This document shows positions 8,086 to 16,336 of a stretch of 64,000 bases of DNA, one piece after another. Made by a program: the position numbers and the translations under genes. Positions within the stretch are counted from its first letter, which is position 1. The number at the start of each line of letters is the position of its first letter. The DNA comes from Aeromicrobium sp. (GTDB lineage: Bacteria; Actinomycetota; Actinomycetes; Propionibacteriales; Nocardioidaceae). The DNA is taken from assembly GCF_023146395.1 (NCBI RefSeq), contig NZ_JAGLCD010000002.1, positions 102,639 to 166,638 on the forward strand, read 5' to 3'. The notes beneath the pieces were generated by a model. That model saw nothing but the letters and a program-made list of their open reading frames with translations, was not told where the DNA came from and searched no databases.

Positions 8086-9392
8086 GGAACCACCGTCTCC
8101 GTCGGAGCGGGCATCGTCGGAGCGACCGGGGTGGTCGGCGTGGTCGGGGTGGGCGCCGGCATCGCGTCGTCGCGCAGGTCGCGCACGATCTGCTCGGCAT
8201 CGGCCAGGTCGGTGGCCTCGATGCCGTCACGGACCTGGCTCTGCTGGAACGAGGAGAGGTCGTCGACCTGGATGTCGGTCTCGGTCTCGAGGTGCTTGAG
8301 GGTCACGAAGGGCAGGTCGGCGTCGACGCCGCGGTAGATCGCGACGGTGCCGTCGGAGTCGCTGACGAAGTACTGGTCCTGCGTCCACTGGTACGCATAC
8401 CAGGCGGCCGCCCCGATGACCGCGAGCAGCACGACGACCGCGGCGATCCACCGGGCCCACCGCCACCGAGAGGGCTCGCGGGGCGCGTAGCGCAGCTCCT
8501 CGGGGTCGACCGCGAACCGCGCCGTCGAGTCGTGGACGTCGACCGCGGCACCGCGGCGCGGCTGCGGGGACTCGGCGGCCGCACCGACGAGCTGGGGCCG
8601 ACCGTCGGCGCACGCGAGATCGGACTCCTCGTCGATCGACGAGGCCTCGACCATCTCACCGATCACGACCGTGACGTTGTCGGCGCCGCCGCCCTCGAGC
8701 GCGAGTCGGACGAGCTCGGTGGCAGCGACGTCGATCGACTCCGCACCGAGTGCCCGGGCGATCGCGTCGTCCTCGACCATGTCGGAGAGGCCGTCGCTGC
8801 ACAGCAGGTAGCGGTCGCCGAGCTGTGGCTGCAGCCACGAGTAGTCGGCCTCGAAGTCGTCGCGGCCGAGCATGGCGCGCAGCAGGAGCGACCGGTGCGG
8901 GTGGTGCCGTGCCTCCTCCGGCGTGATGCGGCCCTCGTCGACCAGGCTCTGCACGAACGTGTGGTCGGCGCTGAGCTGCGTGAGGCGCTGGCCGCGCAGG
9001 CGGTAGGCGCGCGAGTCGCCCAGGTGGGCCACGGCGAACTTCTCGCCGTCCCACAGCATCGCCTCGACGGTGGTGCCCATGCCCTCGACCGCGGGATCGG
9101 CCTCGATCAGGTCGCCGAGTCGCTGGTTGGCGGCGTTCACGACGTCGGTCAGGTGCTCGAGGGCGTCGCCCTCTCCCGGGTCGTCGGTGGTGGTGTCGTC
9201 GACCGACCGGATGATCGTGACGGCCTCGGAAGAGGCGAGGTCACCCGCCGCGGCGCCGCCCATGCCGTCGGCCAGCAGCAGCAGGTGGGGACTGGCGTAC
9301 CCGGAGTCCTGGTTGTTCGACCGGCGCAGGCCGACGTCGGTGAGCGCGGTGTAGCGCAGCGCGAGCGGGGTCTCGGACACGGGCGTCGTCAC
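8082..9392 (-). CDS. pstP: PP2C-type Ser/Thr phosphatase PstP
   Basis: This 436-residue metal-dependent phosphatase reverses PknA/PknB phosphorylation. The catalytic domain (about 10-240) shows RRSNNQD, LLADGMGGAAAGD, CSDGLSD and GADNVTVVI, which carry the acidic metal ligands. One membrane helix (about 320-340, WIAAVVVLLAVIGAAAWYAY) and an extracellular domain rich in Pro/Thr follow. I place the start at the GTG at 9390-9392, inside the fhaB stop (GTGA), because the family N-terminus begins there. A longer open frame upstream merely runs antisense-free through fhaB in another phase. It is co-transcribed with fhaB and rodA. Confidence 0.94.
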   Translation of the reverse strand: MTTPVSETPLALRYTALTDVGLRRSNNQDSGYASPHLLLLADGMGGAAAGDLASSEAVTIIRSVDDTTTDDPGEGDALEHLTDVVNAANQRLGDLIEADPAVEGMGTTVEAMLWDGEKFAVAHLGDSRAYRLRGQRLTQLSADHTFVQSLVDEGRITPEEARHHPHRSLLLRAMLGRDDFEADYSWLQPQLGDRYLLCSDGLSDMVEDDAIARALGAESIDVAATELVRLALEGGGADNVTVVIGEMVEASSIDEESDLACADGRPQLVGAAAESPQPRRGAAVDVHDSTARFAVDPEELRYAPREPSRWRWARWIAAVVVLLAVIGAAAWYAYQWTQDQYFVSDSDGTVAIYRGVDADLPFVTLKHLETETDIQVDDLSSFQQSQVRDGIEATDLADAEQIVRDLRDDAMPAPTPTTPTTPVAPTMPAPTETVVP

Positions 9393-9883
9393 TTCCGCAG
9401 CTCGACGATGGTCTTGCCGAGGCGGACCTGCACCCCGAGCGCGATCGGCACGGGCGTCGTGACCCGCTGGCTGCCGATGAAGGTGCCGTTGGTGGAGCCG
9501 ACGTCCTCGACGAACCACTCGGCGCCGTTGCTCGCGAAGCGGGCGTGCCGGGTGGAGACGTAGTCGTCGTCGAGCCGGATCGCCGCGTCGGTGCCACGCC
9601 CGAGCAGGATGGGCTGGTCGCCGAGCGGGACGCTCTGGCCGGCGTTGGGCCCGTCGGTGACGTACAGGAGCTTGGGCGTGCCGCGCTGGGGGCGGCGCGG
9701 CTTGGTGACCTTGGCCTTGGGGGCCGGCTTGGGCGTGCGCGCGGCGACGCCGGGCCCGGCCGGGGTCTCGGTGACCTTGGTGCCGAAGATGTCGGTGCGG
9801 ATGACCGAGACCGCCGAGAGGACGAAGATCCACAGCACGGCCAGGAAGCCGAGCTTGATGAGCGTCAAGGTGAGCTCGGACAT
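9389..9883 (-). CDS. fhaB: FHA domain protein FhaB (FipA-like)
   Basis: This 164-residue protein has an N-terminal membrane helix (residues 4-27, TLTLIKLGFLAVLWIFVLSAV), a basic Pro/Lys linker and one C-terminal FHA domain (about 88-160). The FHA phosphothreonine pocket is intact: LLGRG, VSTRHARF and GSTNGTF. FHA domains read kinase output, and FhaB links PknB signalling to division in mycobacteria. The start is the ATG at 9883, which overlaps the fhaA stop by one base (TGATG). It lies between fhaA and pstP as in other actinobacteria. Confidence 0.93.
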   Translation of the reverse strand: MSELTLTLIKLGFLAVLWIFVLSAVSVIRTDIFGTKVTETPAGPGVAARTPKPAPKAKVTKPRRPQRGTPKLLYVTDGPNAGQSVPLGDQPILLGRGTDAAIRLDDDYVSTRHARFASNGAEWFVEDVGSTNGTFIGSQRVTTPVPIALGVQVRLGKTIVELRK

Positions 9884-10605
9884 CAGGCCTCCCGTGCCGT
9901 GAGTCGGACGACGACGGTCGTGTTGCCCAGGCGCATCTCGGACCCGTCGGGCACGGCGGCCGACGAGACGCGGTGGCCGTTGAGCACGACGCCGTTGGTG
10001 GATCCGAGGTCGGTGACCGTGATCTGGACGGTCTCGCCGGTGTCGTGGATCGTGAGCTCGCAGTGGCGCCGCGAGATACCCGGGTCGTCGATGCGCAGGT
10101 CGGACTCCGAGCCGCGACCGATCACGAGGCCGGGCGGGGTCAGGGGGTGGCGTTGGCCACCGATCTCGAGGTACGCCTCGGCACGGCGGGCGGCGGAGTC
10201 GGTCATGCGTGCGCCAGCGGCCGGGCGCACGGCGGCGTTGGTGCGGCTGCGCACCCGGAAGCGGCCGGTGCCGAGCTCGGGGGCCTCGACGAACTCGATC
10301 GCGAGCCCGCCGGCGAGCGTGTAGCGCTGCTCGTGGACGTGCTCGCGCACGAGCGTGCTGAGCTCGCCGGTGAGGGTCTCGCCGAAGGGGACGAGCCGCG
10401 CGTGGTCCTCGGGCGAGAGCTCGACGGTGAAGTCGTTCGGGACGAGCCGGCGGTCGCGGGACAGGACCTGGGCGGAGTTGTCGATCTCGCGCTGCAGGGC
10501 CGCGGCGATCTCGACGGGCTGCACGGCGCTGCGGAAGGCTCGGGCGAAAGCGCTCGTGACCACCCCTTCGAGCCGTTGCTCGAAGCGCTGGAGAACTCCA
10601 GCCAT
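9883..10605 (-). CDS. fhaA: FHA domain protein FhaA with DUF3662 domain
   Basis: This is a 240-residue cytoplasmic protein and the first gene of the kinase operon. Residues 1-115 form the DUF3662 domain (starts MAGVLQRFEQRLEGVV, including VPNDFTVELSPEDH). A linker is followed by a C-terminal FHA domain (about 155-235) with VIGRGSESDLRI, ISRRHCEL and GSTNGVV. In mycobacteria FhaA binds phosphorylated pseudokinase MviN and other wall-synthesis proteins. It is shorter than the mycobacterial protein because the linker is compact. The upstream region runs divergently into tRNA-Leu. Confidence 0.93.
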   Translation of the reverse strand: MAGVLQRFEQRLEGVVTSAFARAFRSAVQPVEIAAALQREIDNSAQVLSRDRRLVPNDFTVELSPEDHARLVPFGETLTGELSTLVREHVHEQRYTLAGGLAIEFVEAPELGTGRFRVRSRTNAAVRPAAGARMTDSAARRAEAYLEIGGQRHPLTPPGLVIGRGSESDLRIDDPGISRRHCELTIHDTGETVQITVTDLGSTNGVVLNGHRVSSAAVPDGSEMRLGNTTVVVRLTAREA

Positions 10606-10723
10606 GACGCCCCCTTCGCTCGCATCGGTCGTGCACCTTCGTCGATCGTATCGACACCGGGTCTGGAGCGCGTCCCTCCGGTGCTAGACTCGGTCGTCGT
10701 TCGGCTCAGGCCGGATGATTGTC

Positions 10724-10806
10724 GCGCGAGTGGCGGAATGGTAGACGCGCTGGCTTCAGGTGCCAGTGTCCGCAAGGGCGTGGGGGTTCAAATCCCCCCT
10801 CGCGCA
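10724..10806 (+). tRNA. tRNA-Leu (CAG)
   Basis: The acceptor stem GCGCGAG pairs perfectly with CTCGCGC at 10799-10805, and the discriminator A is 10806. The anticodon arm is CTGGC-TTCAGGT-GCCAG, giving anticodon CAG. A long variable arm is present, as in tRNA-Leu, and the T loop reads TTCAAAT. CCA is not encoded. A strong terminator follows 5 bases later. Confidence 0.97.
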
Positions 10807-10810
10807 CGCT

Positions 10811-10856
10811 ATGAATCAGCCGGGCCCCCGTTCTTTTGGGGGCCCGGCTGATTCAT
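10811..10856 (+). terminator. Intrinsic terminator of tRNA-Leu
   Basis: A perfect 19-bp stem (arms 10811-10829 and 10838-10856, starting ATGAATCAGCCGGG) encloses an 8-base loop GTTCTTTT. The stem is GC-rich at its tip. A short T-rich patch follows. It is placed directly behind the tRNA. Confidence 0.85.
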
Positions 10857-10904
10857 TTCATGGACTTGGGGATTTGAGGAGAAGCAAGGAACGAGCGACG
10901 GGGT

Positions 10905-10919
10905 CCCCCTCGCGCACGC
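10905..10919 (+). repeat. Direct copy of the tRNA-Leu 3' end
   Basis: The 15 bases CCCCCTCGCGCACGC repeat exactly the sequence at 10795-10809, which covers the tRNA-Leu acceptor strand and the 4 bases beyond it. The copy lies 110 bases downstream, beyond the terminator. It is preceded by GAGGAG and GCGACGG-type words that also precede the tRNA-Ser copy near 52177. The rest of 10920-11022 is GC-rich with no gene recognised. Confidence 0.7.
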
Positions 10920-11022
10920 CCGCAGGTGCGCCGGGCCGCACCCCGCACCACCCGCCGCGGTGCAACCGCGGCGAAAGCCGCGCCCCGCCGGGCGTGACGC
11001 GAGCCCCCCACCCCGCGCCCCC

Positions 11023-11262
11023 TCACGCCCCCCGCACCCAGTCGATCAACGCCAGGGCCAGCACGAGCGAGGCGGCCGCGACCGGGAGGGCCGCCCAGCG
11101 GATCGAGATCTCGTCGTCGCCGACCAGGCCGATCACGACGCAGGCGATGCCGGCAGGCAGTGCGACCAGGACCGGCGCGGCGAGCCAGCGCCGAGCGAGT
11201 CCGAGCAGTGCCCCGAGGCCCAGGAGTCCGCCGCCCCAGATGAGCAGCCCGACGGGGTCCAT
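11023..11262 (-). CDS. Hypothetical membrane protein (79 aa)
   Basis: Starting at the ATG at 11262, the 79-residue product has two or three hydrophobic segments: LLIWGGGLLGLGALLGLA, then VLVALPAGIACVVIGLVG, then AALPVAAASLVLALALI. Short charged turns separate them (ARRW, DDEIS). It ends DWVRGA. The composition and hairpin-like topology support a real small inner-membrane protein, but no family is recognised. An AGGAG lies somewhat far upstream (17 bases). It is divergent from the MerR-type gene at 11348. Confidence 0.55.
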   Translation of the reverse strand: MDPVGLLIWGGGLLGLGALLGLARRWLAAPVLVALPAGIACVVIGLVGDDEISIRWAALPVAAASLVLALALIDWVRGA

Positions 11263-11347
11263 GCAGCCGAGGCTAGCTCCTGGGGGTGGTCGGGGCCCGA
11301 TCTCGGCGTGCGGATCGCCCGCCACCCCCTACGCTCGTGCTGAGATC

Positions 11348-12340
11348 ATGGTCGACCACGAGAGCCCGAGCCTGGAGCCCACCGGGTCGGCAGAGCCCGA
11401 GGTCAGCGCACTGGCGTGGAGCGTCGGCGCGGTGGCCCGGCGTCTGCACGTCTCCCCGTCGACGTTGCGCACGTGGGAGCGTCGCTACGGTCTCGGGCCC
11501 ACCGAGCGCACCAAGGGTGGACACCGCCGGTACTCCGAGCTCGACATCTCCCGGGTGGAGCTGTTGCACGGCCTGATCGGTCGCGGGGTCGCGCCACGTA
11601 CGGCGGCGCGGCTGGCGGCGACCCAGGGCGTGACCCCCGTGGCCCACACGGGGGAGACGGCCGACGTGGCCGATGCCCTGGAGGCTCCCGAGCTGTTCGC
11701 GGCCGACGTGCTGACCGCGGCCGCACGGTTCGACGGTGGCCGGCTGAGCCGGCTCCTGGCCGTCGTGGTGGTCGAGCACGGGGTCATCGACGCCTGGGAC
11801 ACCTACCTGCAGCCGGCCCTGCGCCACGTGGGCGACTCGGTGGCCGACGGGATCATTGGCGTCGACGCCGGGCACCTCGTGAGCGACACGCTCGCCACGG
11901 AGCTGCGGGCCTACGTGCGCGCCTGGCCCGATCTGGACCGCCGGCACGCCGGGGTGCTCCTGGCGACCGTCGAGGACGATCCGCACTCGCTGCCGGTCGT
12001 GGCGTTGCAGGCCGCGCTCGCGGGCCGCGGGGTCGCCAGCCACTCCTTCGGTGCCCGGCTCCCGGCCGGCGCGCTCGCCAACGTGATCGCGACGGTGCAC
12101 CCCGCCGTGGTCTTCCTGTGGTCGAGCGCCGAGATGTCGCCCGACGACCACGTGTGGCAGGTGTCCTCGGCCGCACGCGCCGATGCGCTCGTCGTGCTCG
12201 CCGGCCCTGGGTGGCCGGCGCGGATGCACCACGAGGAGCCGAGTCGGGTCGCGCGACCCACGAGCCTGACCGACACCGTCGACGTCGTGCTGGCGCGCCT
12301 GGCCGATCTGTCCGAGAAGCCCCTCCGTACCGACCAGTAG
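11348..12340 (+). CDS. MerR-type regulator with C-terminal B12-binding-like domain
   Basis: This is a 330-residue predicted DNA-binding protein. Residues about 20-90 form a MerR winged helix (VARRLHVSPSTLRTWERRYGLGPTERT, GGHRRYSELDI). The rest resembles the helical plus Rossmann cobalamin-binding region of CarH/LitR photoreceptor regulators (DTYLQPALRHVGD, then VALQAALAGRGV). The usual cobalamin His motif DxHxxG reads DDPHSLP here. The His is kept but the Gly is replaced by Pro, so cobalamin binding is uncertain. The ATG at 11348 starts the conserved region. It has no carotenoid genes beside it. A crotonase follows 9 bases after the stop. Confidence 0.8.
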   Translation: MVDHESPSLEPTGSAEPEVSALAWSVGAVARRLHVSPSTLRTWERRYGLGPTERTKGGHRRYSELDISRVELLHGLIGRGVAPRTAARLAATQGVTPVAHTGETADVADALEAPELFAADVLTAAARFDGGRLSRLLAVVVVEHGVIDAWDTYLQPALRHVGDSVADGIIGVDAGHLVSDTLATELRAYVRAWPDLDRRHAGVLLATVEDDPHSLPVVALQAALAGRGVASHSFGARLPAGALANVIATVHPAVVFLWSSAEMSPDDHVWQVSSAARADALVVLAGPGWPARMHHEEPSRVARPTSLTDTVDVVLARLADLSEKPLRTDQ

Positions 12341-12349
12341 CATCGGCCC

Positions 12350-13153
12350 ATGACCGAACCCCGGGTGATCACCGAGATCGACGGGCCCGTGGCCCACGTG
12401 CGTCTGAACCGGCCCGAGAAGCTCAACGCGGTCGACCTTCCGCTGCTCGACGGGCTGCTCGCCAGCGCGTCCGAGATCGCGGGACGCCGCGACGTCCGGG
12501 TCGTGCTGCTCTCGGGCGAGGGCAAGTCCTTCTGCTCCGGTCTCGACTTCCCGTCGGTCAACCGGACCCCGCGCAAGGTCGTCGCCCACTTCATCGCGAA
12601 TCCGCTGCGCGGCACCAACCGGTTCCAGCAGGCGCTCTGGGCCTGGCGCCGTCTGCCCGTGCCGGTCATCGCGGTCACGCGGGGGCACGTGTTCGGGGCC
12701 GGCGTCCAGCTCGCGCTGGCGGCCGACTTCCGCTTCACGACGCCCGAGGCGAAGTGGTCGATCCTCGAGGCCAAGTGGGGGCTCGTGCCCGACATGAGCG
12801 GCACCGTCCCGCTCGTCGAGCAGATCCCGCTCGACCTGGCCAAGCGCCTCACGATGACCGGCGAGGTCTTCTCCGGCGAGCAGGCCGCCGCGTGGGGCCT
12901 CGCGACCGGCAGCGACGTCGATCCCGACAAGCTGGCCCGCGAGCTCGCCGATCAGCTGATCGAGCGCTCACCCGACTCGGTCAGTGCCAGCAAGACGCTC
13001 CTCAACGAGGCCGCGCGTCGGGGCCTGCGTGCTCAGCTGCGGCTCGAGCGCCGACTCCAGCTCGCGATGTTCCGTTCACCCAACACGAAGATCGCGCGAT
13101 CGGCGGGCACGAAGGGCGAGACACCGGTCTTCGGTCCGCGCACGTTCGACTGA
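12350..13153 (+). CDS. Crotonase/enoyl-CoA hydratase family protein
   Basis: This 267-residue crotonase carries the conserved oxyanion-hole blocks GKSFCSGLDF (near residue 60) and HVFGAGVQLALAADFRF (near 110), followed by the WSILEAKWGLVPDMSGT segment. The first catalytic Glu position of classical hydratases lies in this last segment, where E is present (ILEAKWG). Crotonases act on acyl-CoA thioesters, and the exact reaction is not assignable. Its ATG is 10 bases after the regulator stop, so the pair may be one transcript. The last 78 bases overlap the convergent glycerophosphodiesterase gene. Confidence 0.88.
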   Translation: MTEPRVITEIDGPVAHVRLNRPEKLNAVDLPLLDGLLASASEIAGRRDVRVVLLSGEGKSFCSGLDFPSVNRTPRKVVAHFIANPLRGTNRFQQALWAWRRLPVPVIAVTRGHVFGAGVQLALAADFRFTTPEAKWSILEAKWGLVPDMSGTVPLVEQIPLDLAKRLTMTGEVFSGEQAAAWGLATGSDVDPDKLARELADQLIERSPDSVSASKTLLNEAARRGLRAQLRLERRLQLAMFRSPNTKIARSAGTKGETPVFGPRTFD

Positions 13154-14074
13154 GGCGAGCGCCAGGTCAGGCTGGTCGGCGAAGATGCCGTCGACCCCGG
13201 CCGCGACCAGGGCGTCGAGCTCGCGGTCGACGTCGACGTTGCTCGGGAGGAACTGGGGCTCGGCCCGCACGGTGTAGACCACGACCTTGAGCCCCGCCGC
13301 GTGCGCGTCGGCCACGAGGCTGCTGGGCGCGCCGATCGCATTCGCGGCGTCCCGCGGGAGCACCTGGTTCTTCTCCGGGCCGAGCCACGTCGCGTAGGTC
13401 GAGACCTCGCGCAGGCCGGCGGGGGTCAACAGCGGTGCGTGGTCCGCTGACGCCCCGGTGAGCTGCACGAGCGGCACGTCGACCAGGCGGCGCAGCTCCC
13501 GCAGGTTCCCGGGCTCGAAGGACTGGACGGCCACCGGTGCGTCCGGCCCGGTCCACCCGACCCGAGCCAGGCTGACGAGCAACGGGGGCGTGAGGTCGAG
13601 CCCGAGTGCGGCGAAGTAGCTGGGGTGCTTGGTCTCGGGGGCCACGGCGATGACGCGGCCGCGTCGCACCGCCTCGATCCGGGCCAGGTCGAGGATCTCG
13701 TCGAACGTGGGCACGGGGTAGAGCCCGTCGTAGAGGGTGTTGCCCGGGCGCACGGCGGGCAGCCGCTCGCGCGCGTGCAGGGTGCGCAGCTCGGCCAGGG
13801 TCAGGTCCTCGGTGAACCACCCCGTCACGGTGACCCCGTCGACGACCTTGGTCGTGCGCCGGTCGGCCAGCTCGGGGTGGTCGGCGACGTCGGTCGTGCC
13901 GCTGATCTCGTTCTCGTGGCGGGCGACGAGCACCCCGTCGCGGGTGCTGACGAGATCGGGCTCGATGACGTCGGCGCCCATCTCGATCGCGAGTCGGTAG
14001 GCCTCGATCGTGTGCTCCGGGCGGTACCCGGACGCTCCGCGGTGGGCGAAGACGGTGACCGGACGTGGGTCCAT
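13076..14074 (-). CDS. Glycerophosphodiester phosphodiesterase
   Basis: This 332-residue enzyme of the GlpQ type hydrolyses glycerophosphodiesters to sn-glycerol-3-phosphate and an alcohol. The catalytic landmarks are FAHRGASGYRPEHT at the N-terminus, then VIEPDLVSTRDGVLVARHE, which supplies the metal ligands and second His. KHPSYFAALGL and a final DGIFADQPDLA close the TIM barrel. No signal peptide is evident, so it may be cytoplasmic. Its C-terminal 26 codons overlap the convergent crotonase gene. The extra tail (RARRSRDLRVG) is probably non-essential. Confidence 0.92.
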   Translation of the reverse strand: MDPRPVTVFAHRGASGYRPEHTIEAYRLAIEMGADVIEPDLVSTRDGVLVARHENEISGTTDVADHPELADRRTTKVVDGVTVTGWFTEDLTLAELRTLHARERLPAVRPGNTLYDGLYPVPTFDEILDLARIEAVRRGRVIAVAPETKHPSYFAALGLDLTPPLLVSLARVGWTGPDAPVAVQSFEPGNLRELRRLVDVPLVQLTGASADHAPLLTPAGLREVSTYATWLGPEKNQVLPRDAANAIGAPSSLVADAHAAGLKVVVYTVRAEPQFLPSNVDVDRELDALVAAGVDGIFADQPDLALASVERARTEDRCLALRARRSRDLRVG

Positions 14075-14136
14075 GTCTCGACTGCACGCCCTGAACGTGT
14101 CCGGCAGGTGACATCCACGCGCCGGGTGGACGAATC

Positions 14137-14667
14137 TCAGAGCACGTCGAGGCGCTTCAGCACCGCGCGCACGTGCGCGAGCGCGTGCGGGTCGCGAAGT
14201 CCGGTGGAGTCGTCGAAGTAGAGCCCGTCACCGATCAGCTGAATGGTGCGGGCCAGTGCCTCGTCGCCCAGGTGCTCGGCCAGCACCTGGAACCAGGCCT
14301 CGCGGACGCGGGCCATGGCCTCGGCCGCGCGCGGGTCGCTCTCCTGGGCGATGCGGGTCGCCGCGATGAGCGCACGGTCGAAGTCGCTCCCGGAGTCGAC
14401 CGAGGTCTCGAGGTAGAAGTCGACGGGCCCGGCCGGGGCCGTGCGCATCCGGGCGACATCGGCGTCGGCCTGGTCGTAGAGGCGCTCGAGCATGCCCTCG
14501 ACGAGCTCGTCCTTGCTGTGGAAGTGGTAGAGCAGCCCGCCCTTCGAGACCCCGGCTGCGGCGGCGACCGCGTCGAGCGTCGCGGCGCGGCCACCGCCCT
14601 CGACGAGCTGGTGCTCGAACGCGTCGAGGAGTCGGTCGCGCGTGCTGCGGTCGTCGCTCGAGGCCAT
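14137..14667 (-). CDS. TetR-family repressor, probable local regulator of the MFS pump
   Basis: This 176-residue TetR protein has its helix-turn-helix at about 20-50 (TLDAVAAAAGVSKGGLLYHFHSKDELVEG), followed by an all-helical ligand-binding domain. I use the ATG at 14667, because residues upstream in the same frame read through the operator. It is divergent from the MFS gene, with a perfect 24-base palindrome between them. This is the standard arrangement for a drug-responsive repressor that controls its own promoter and the pump. The ligand is unknown. Confidence 0.88.
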   Translation of the reverse strand: MASSDDRSTRDRLLDAFEHQLVEGGGRAATLDAVAAAAGVSKGGLLYHFHSKDELVEGMLERLYDQADADVARMRTAPAGPVDFYLETSVDSGSDFDRALIAATRIAQESDPRAAEAMARVREAWFQVLAEHLGDEALARTIQLIGDGLYFDDSTGLRDPHALAHVRAVLKRLDVL

Positions 14668-14706
14668 GGCGGGAGTGTAGGACGAGTCACCCTCGCCACG
14701 TTTGGG

Positions 14707-14730
14707 ACTGTACCGTCCAGACGGTACAGT
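14707..14730. promoter_or_regulatory. TetR operator between divergent tetR and MFS genes
   Basis: Perfect inverted repeat: arms ACTGTACCGTC (14707-14717) and its exact complement (14720-14730) with a 2-base centre. It lies 8 bases before the MFS ATG and 40 bases before the tetR ATG. Repressor binding here would block both transcripts. Confidence 0.82.
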
Positions 14731-14737
14731 TGCGGGC

Positions 14738-16228
14738 ATGACCTACGACGTCCTCTCCGCGCGCGCCACGCGCCGCGAGTGGGCCGCTCTTGCCGCCCTC
14801 ATGCTTCCCGTCCTGCTCGTCTCGGTGGACAACACCGTGCTGAGCTTTGCCCTGCCGAGCCTCAGCTCGGCCCTGGCGCCGACCGGCAGCCAGCTGCTGT
14901 GGATCGTCGACATCTACGCGCTGATGCTCGCCGGCCTGCTCATCGCGATGGGCAGCCTGGGCGACCGTCTCGGCCGGCGCCGACTCCTCGTGACGGGCTC
15001 GATCGGCTTCGGGATCGTGTCGCTGGCCGCGGCGTTCAGCCCGAGCCCCGAGGCGCTCATCGCGATGCGCGCGGCGCAGGGCTTCTTCGGCGCGATGCTG
15101 ATGCCCTCGACCCTGTCGCTGATCCGCAACATCTTCACCGACGCGCGGGACCGCCGGATCGCGATCGCCACCTGGGCGGCGATGTTCTCCGGCGGCGCGG
15201 CCCTCGGCCCGATCCTCGGCGGCTGGCTGCTGCAGCACTACTGGTGGGGCTCGGTGTTCCTGATCAACGCCCCGGTCGTGGCGATCCTCGTCCCTCTGGC
15301 GCTGTGGCTCGTGCCCGAGTCGCGCGACCCCCGCCCCGGCCCGGTCGATCCTGCCTCGATCGCCCTGTCGCTGGCGGCGATGCTGCCGGCGGTCTACGCG
15401 ATCAAGCACGCGGCCCACGCCGGGGTCGACGACGTCACGGTCGCCTGCCTCGCCCTGGCCATCGCCTCGGGCATCGCCTTCGTGCGACGTCAGCGGCGCA
15501 GCGTGACGCCGATGCTCGACGTCGACCTGTTCCGCAACCGCGTGTTCTCCGGGGCGGTCCTGGCGAACCTGCTGAGCCTGATGGCGCTCACCGGGTTCCT
15601 GTTCTTCGCGGCCCAGCTGCTGCAGCTCGTGCTCGGCCTCGAGCCGATGATCGCCGCGCTCGTGCTGCTCCCGGGCCTGCTCGTGACGGTGGCCGCCGGA
15701 TTCGTCGCCGTCGCGCTGGTGCGCGTCGTGCCGGCGCGGGTCCTCGTGGCGGGCAGCTTCGTGGCGTCGGCCGGCGGATACGCGATCGCGGCCTTCACAG
15801 GTCATCCGACCGTGGCAAGCGTCATGATCGCGTTCACCGTCATGGGCCTGGGCATCGGCATGGCCGAGACGCTCACGAACGACATGGTGCTCAGCCATGC
15901 GCCGCCGCACCGCGCGGGCGCCGCGTCCGCGATCTCGGAGACGGCGTACGAGGTCGGAGCGGTCCTCGGCACGGCGGTCCTCGGCAGCGTCCTGACGGCG
16001 ACCTACCGCTCGCACCTCGTGGTGCCGGCCGACGCCGTGGGCGGCGGCTCGCACGAGACCCTCGGCGCGACCCTGGACCACGCGGTGACGCTGCCGACCG
16101 GGCTCGGCACCGCGCTGTCGGACTCCGCCGTCGCGGCCTTCGACCTCGGGGTCCAGCACGCGTCCGGCGCCGCGATCCTGGTCGCGCTCCTGGCCGCCGC
16201 CATCAGCTGGCGCACCCTCCCGAGGTAG
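14738..16228 (+). CDS. MFS multidrug efflux transporter, DHA2 (14-TM) family
   Basis: This is a 496-residue drug:proton antiporter of the EmrB/QacA/SmvA type. Motif A is GDRLGRRRLL between helices 2 and 3. The DHA2-typical start is VSVDNTVLSFALP, and motif C-like GGAALGPILGGWLL follows. There are about fourteen hydrophobic segments with a long extracytoplasmic loop before the last helices. The ATG at 14738 is just past the operator, leaving almost no leader. It is likely repressed by the divergent TetR. The transported compound is unknown; quaternary ammonium compounds and dyes are typical for the family. Confidence 0.92.
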   Translation: MTYDVLSARATRREWAALAALMLPVLLVSVDNTVLSFALPSLSSALAPTGSQLLWIVDIYALMLAGLLIAMGSLGDRLGRRRLLVTGSIGFGIVSLAAAFSPSPEALIAMRAAQGFFGAMLMPSTLSLIRNIFTDARDRRIAIATWAAMFSGGAALGPILGGWLLQHYWWGSVFLINAPVVAILVPLALWLVPESRDPRPGPVDPASIALSLAAMLPAVYAIKHAAHAGVDDVTVACLALAIASGIAFVRRQRRSVTPMLDVDLFRNRVFSGAVLANLLSLMALTGFLFFAAQLLQLVLGLEPMIAALVLLPGLLVTVAAGFVAVALVRVVPARVLVAGSFVASAGGYAIAAFTGHPTVASVMIAFTVMGLGIGMAETLTNDMVLSHAPPHRAGAASAISETAYEVGAVLGTAVLGSVLTATYRSHLVVPADAVGGGSHETLGATLDHAVTLPTGLGTALSDSAVAAFDLGVQHASGAAILVALLAAAISWRTLPR

Positions 16229-16248
16229 TCATGCGGAGCGCCTGCACT

Positions 16249-16303
16249 ATGTGGACACTTCCGCACGGAAATCGGTCTCGAAAGCGTGCGGAAGTGTCCA
16301 CAT
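16249..16303. terminator. Long hairpin between convergent genes (dispersed inverted repeat, copy 1)
   Basis: A perfect 19-bp stem begins ATGTGGACACTTCCGCAC (16249-16267) and pairs with 16285-16303 around an 17-base loop. It lies between the convergent MFS and hydrolase genes, so a bidirectional terminator role is plausible. An almost identical hairpin sits at 29643-29699, also between convergent genes. Confidence 0.65.
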
Positions 16304-16336
16304 CTGGTGGGTCTGCGCGGAACCAACGGCTGCCCC

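Noticed and set aside
1..10605. Replication origin within the window
   Set aside because: Gene order suggests oriC is nearby, but no dnaA, dnaN or cluster of DnaA boxes was seen.
10795..10919. Integrated element bounded by att sites at tRNA-Leu
   Set aside because: The repeated 15 bases enclose only 110 bases with a terminator and no genes. I report it as a duplication of the tRNA end only.
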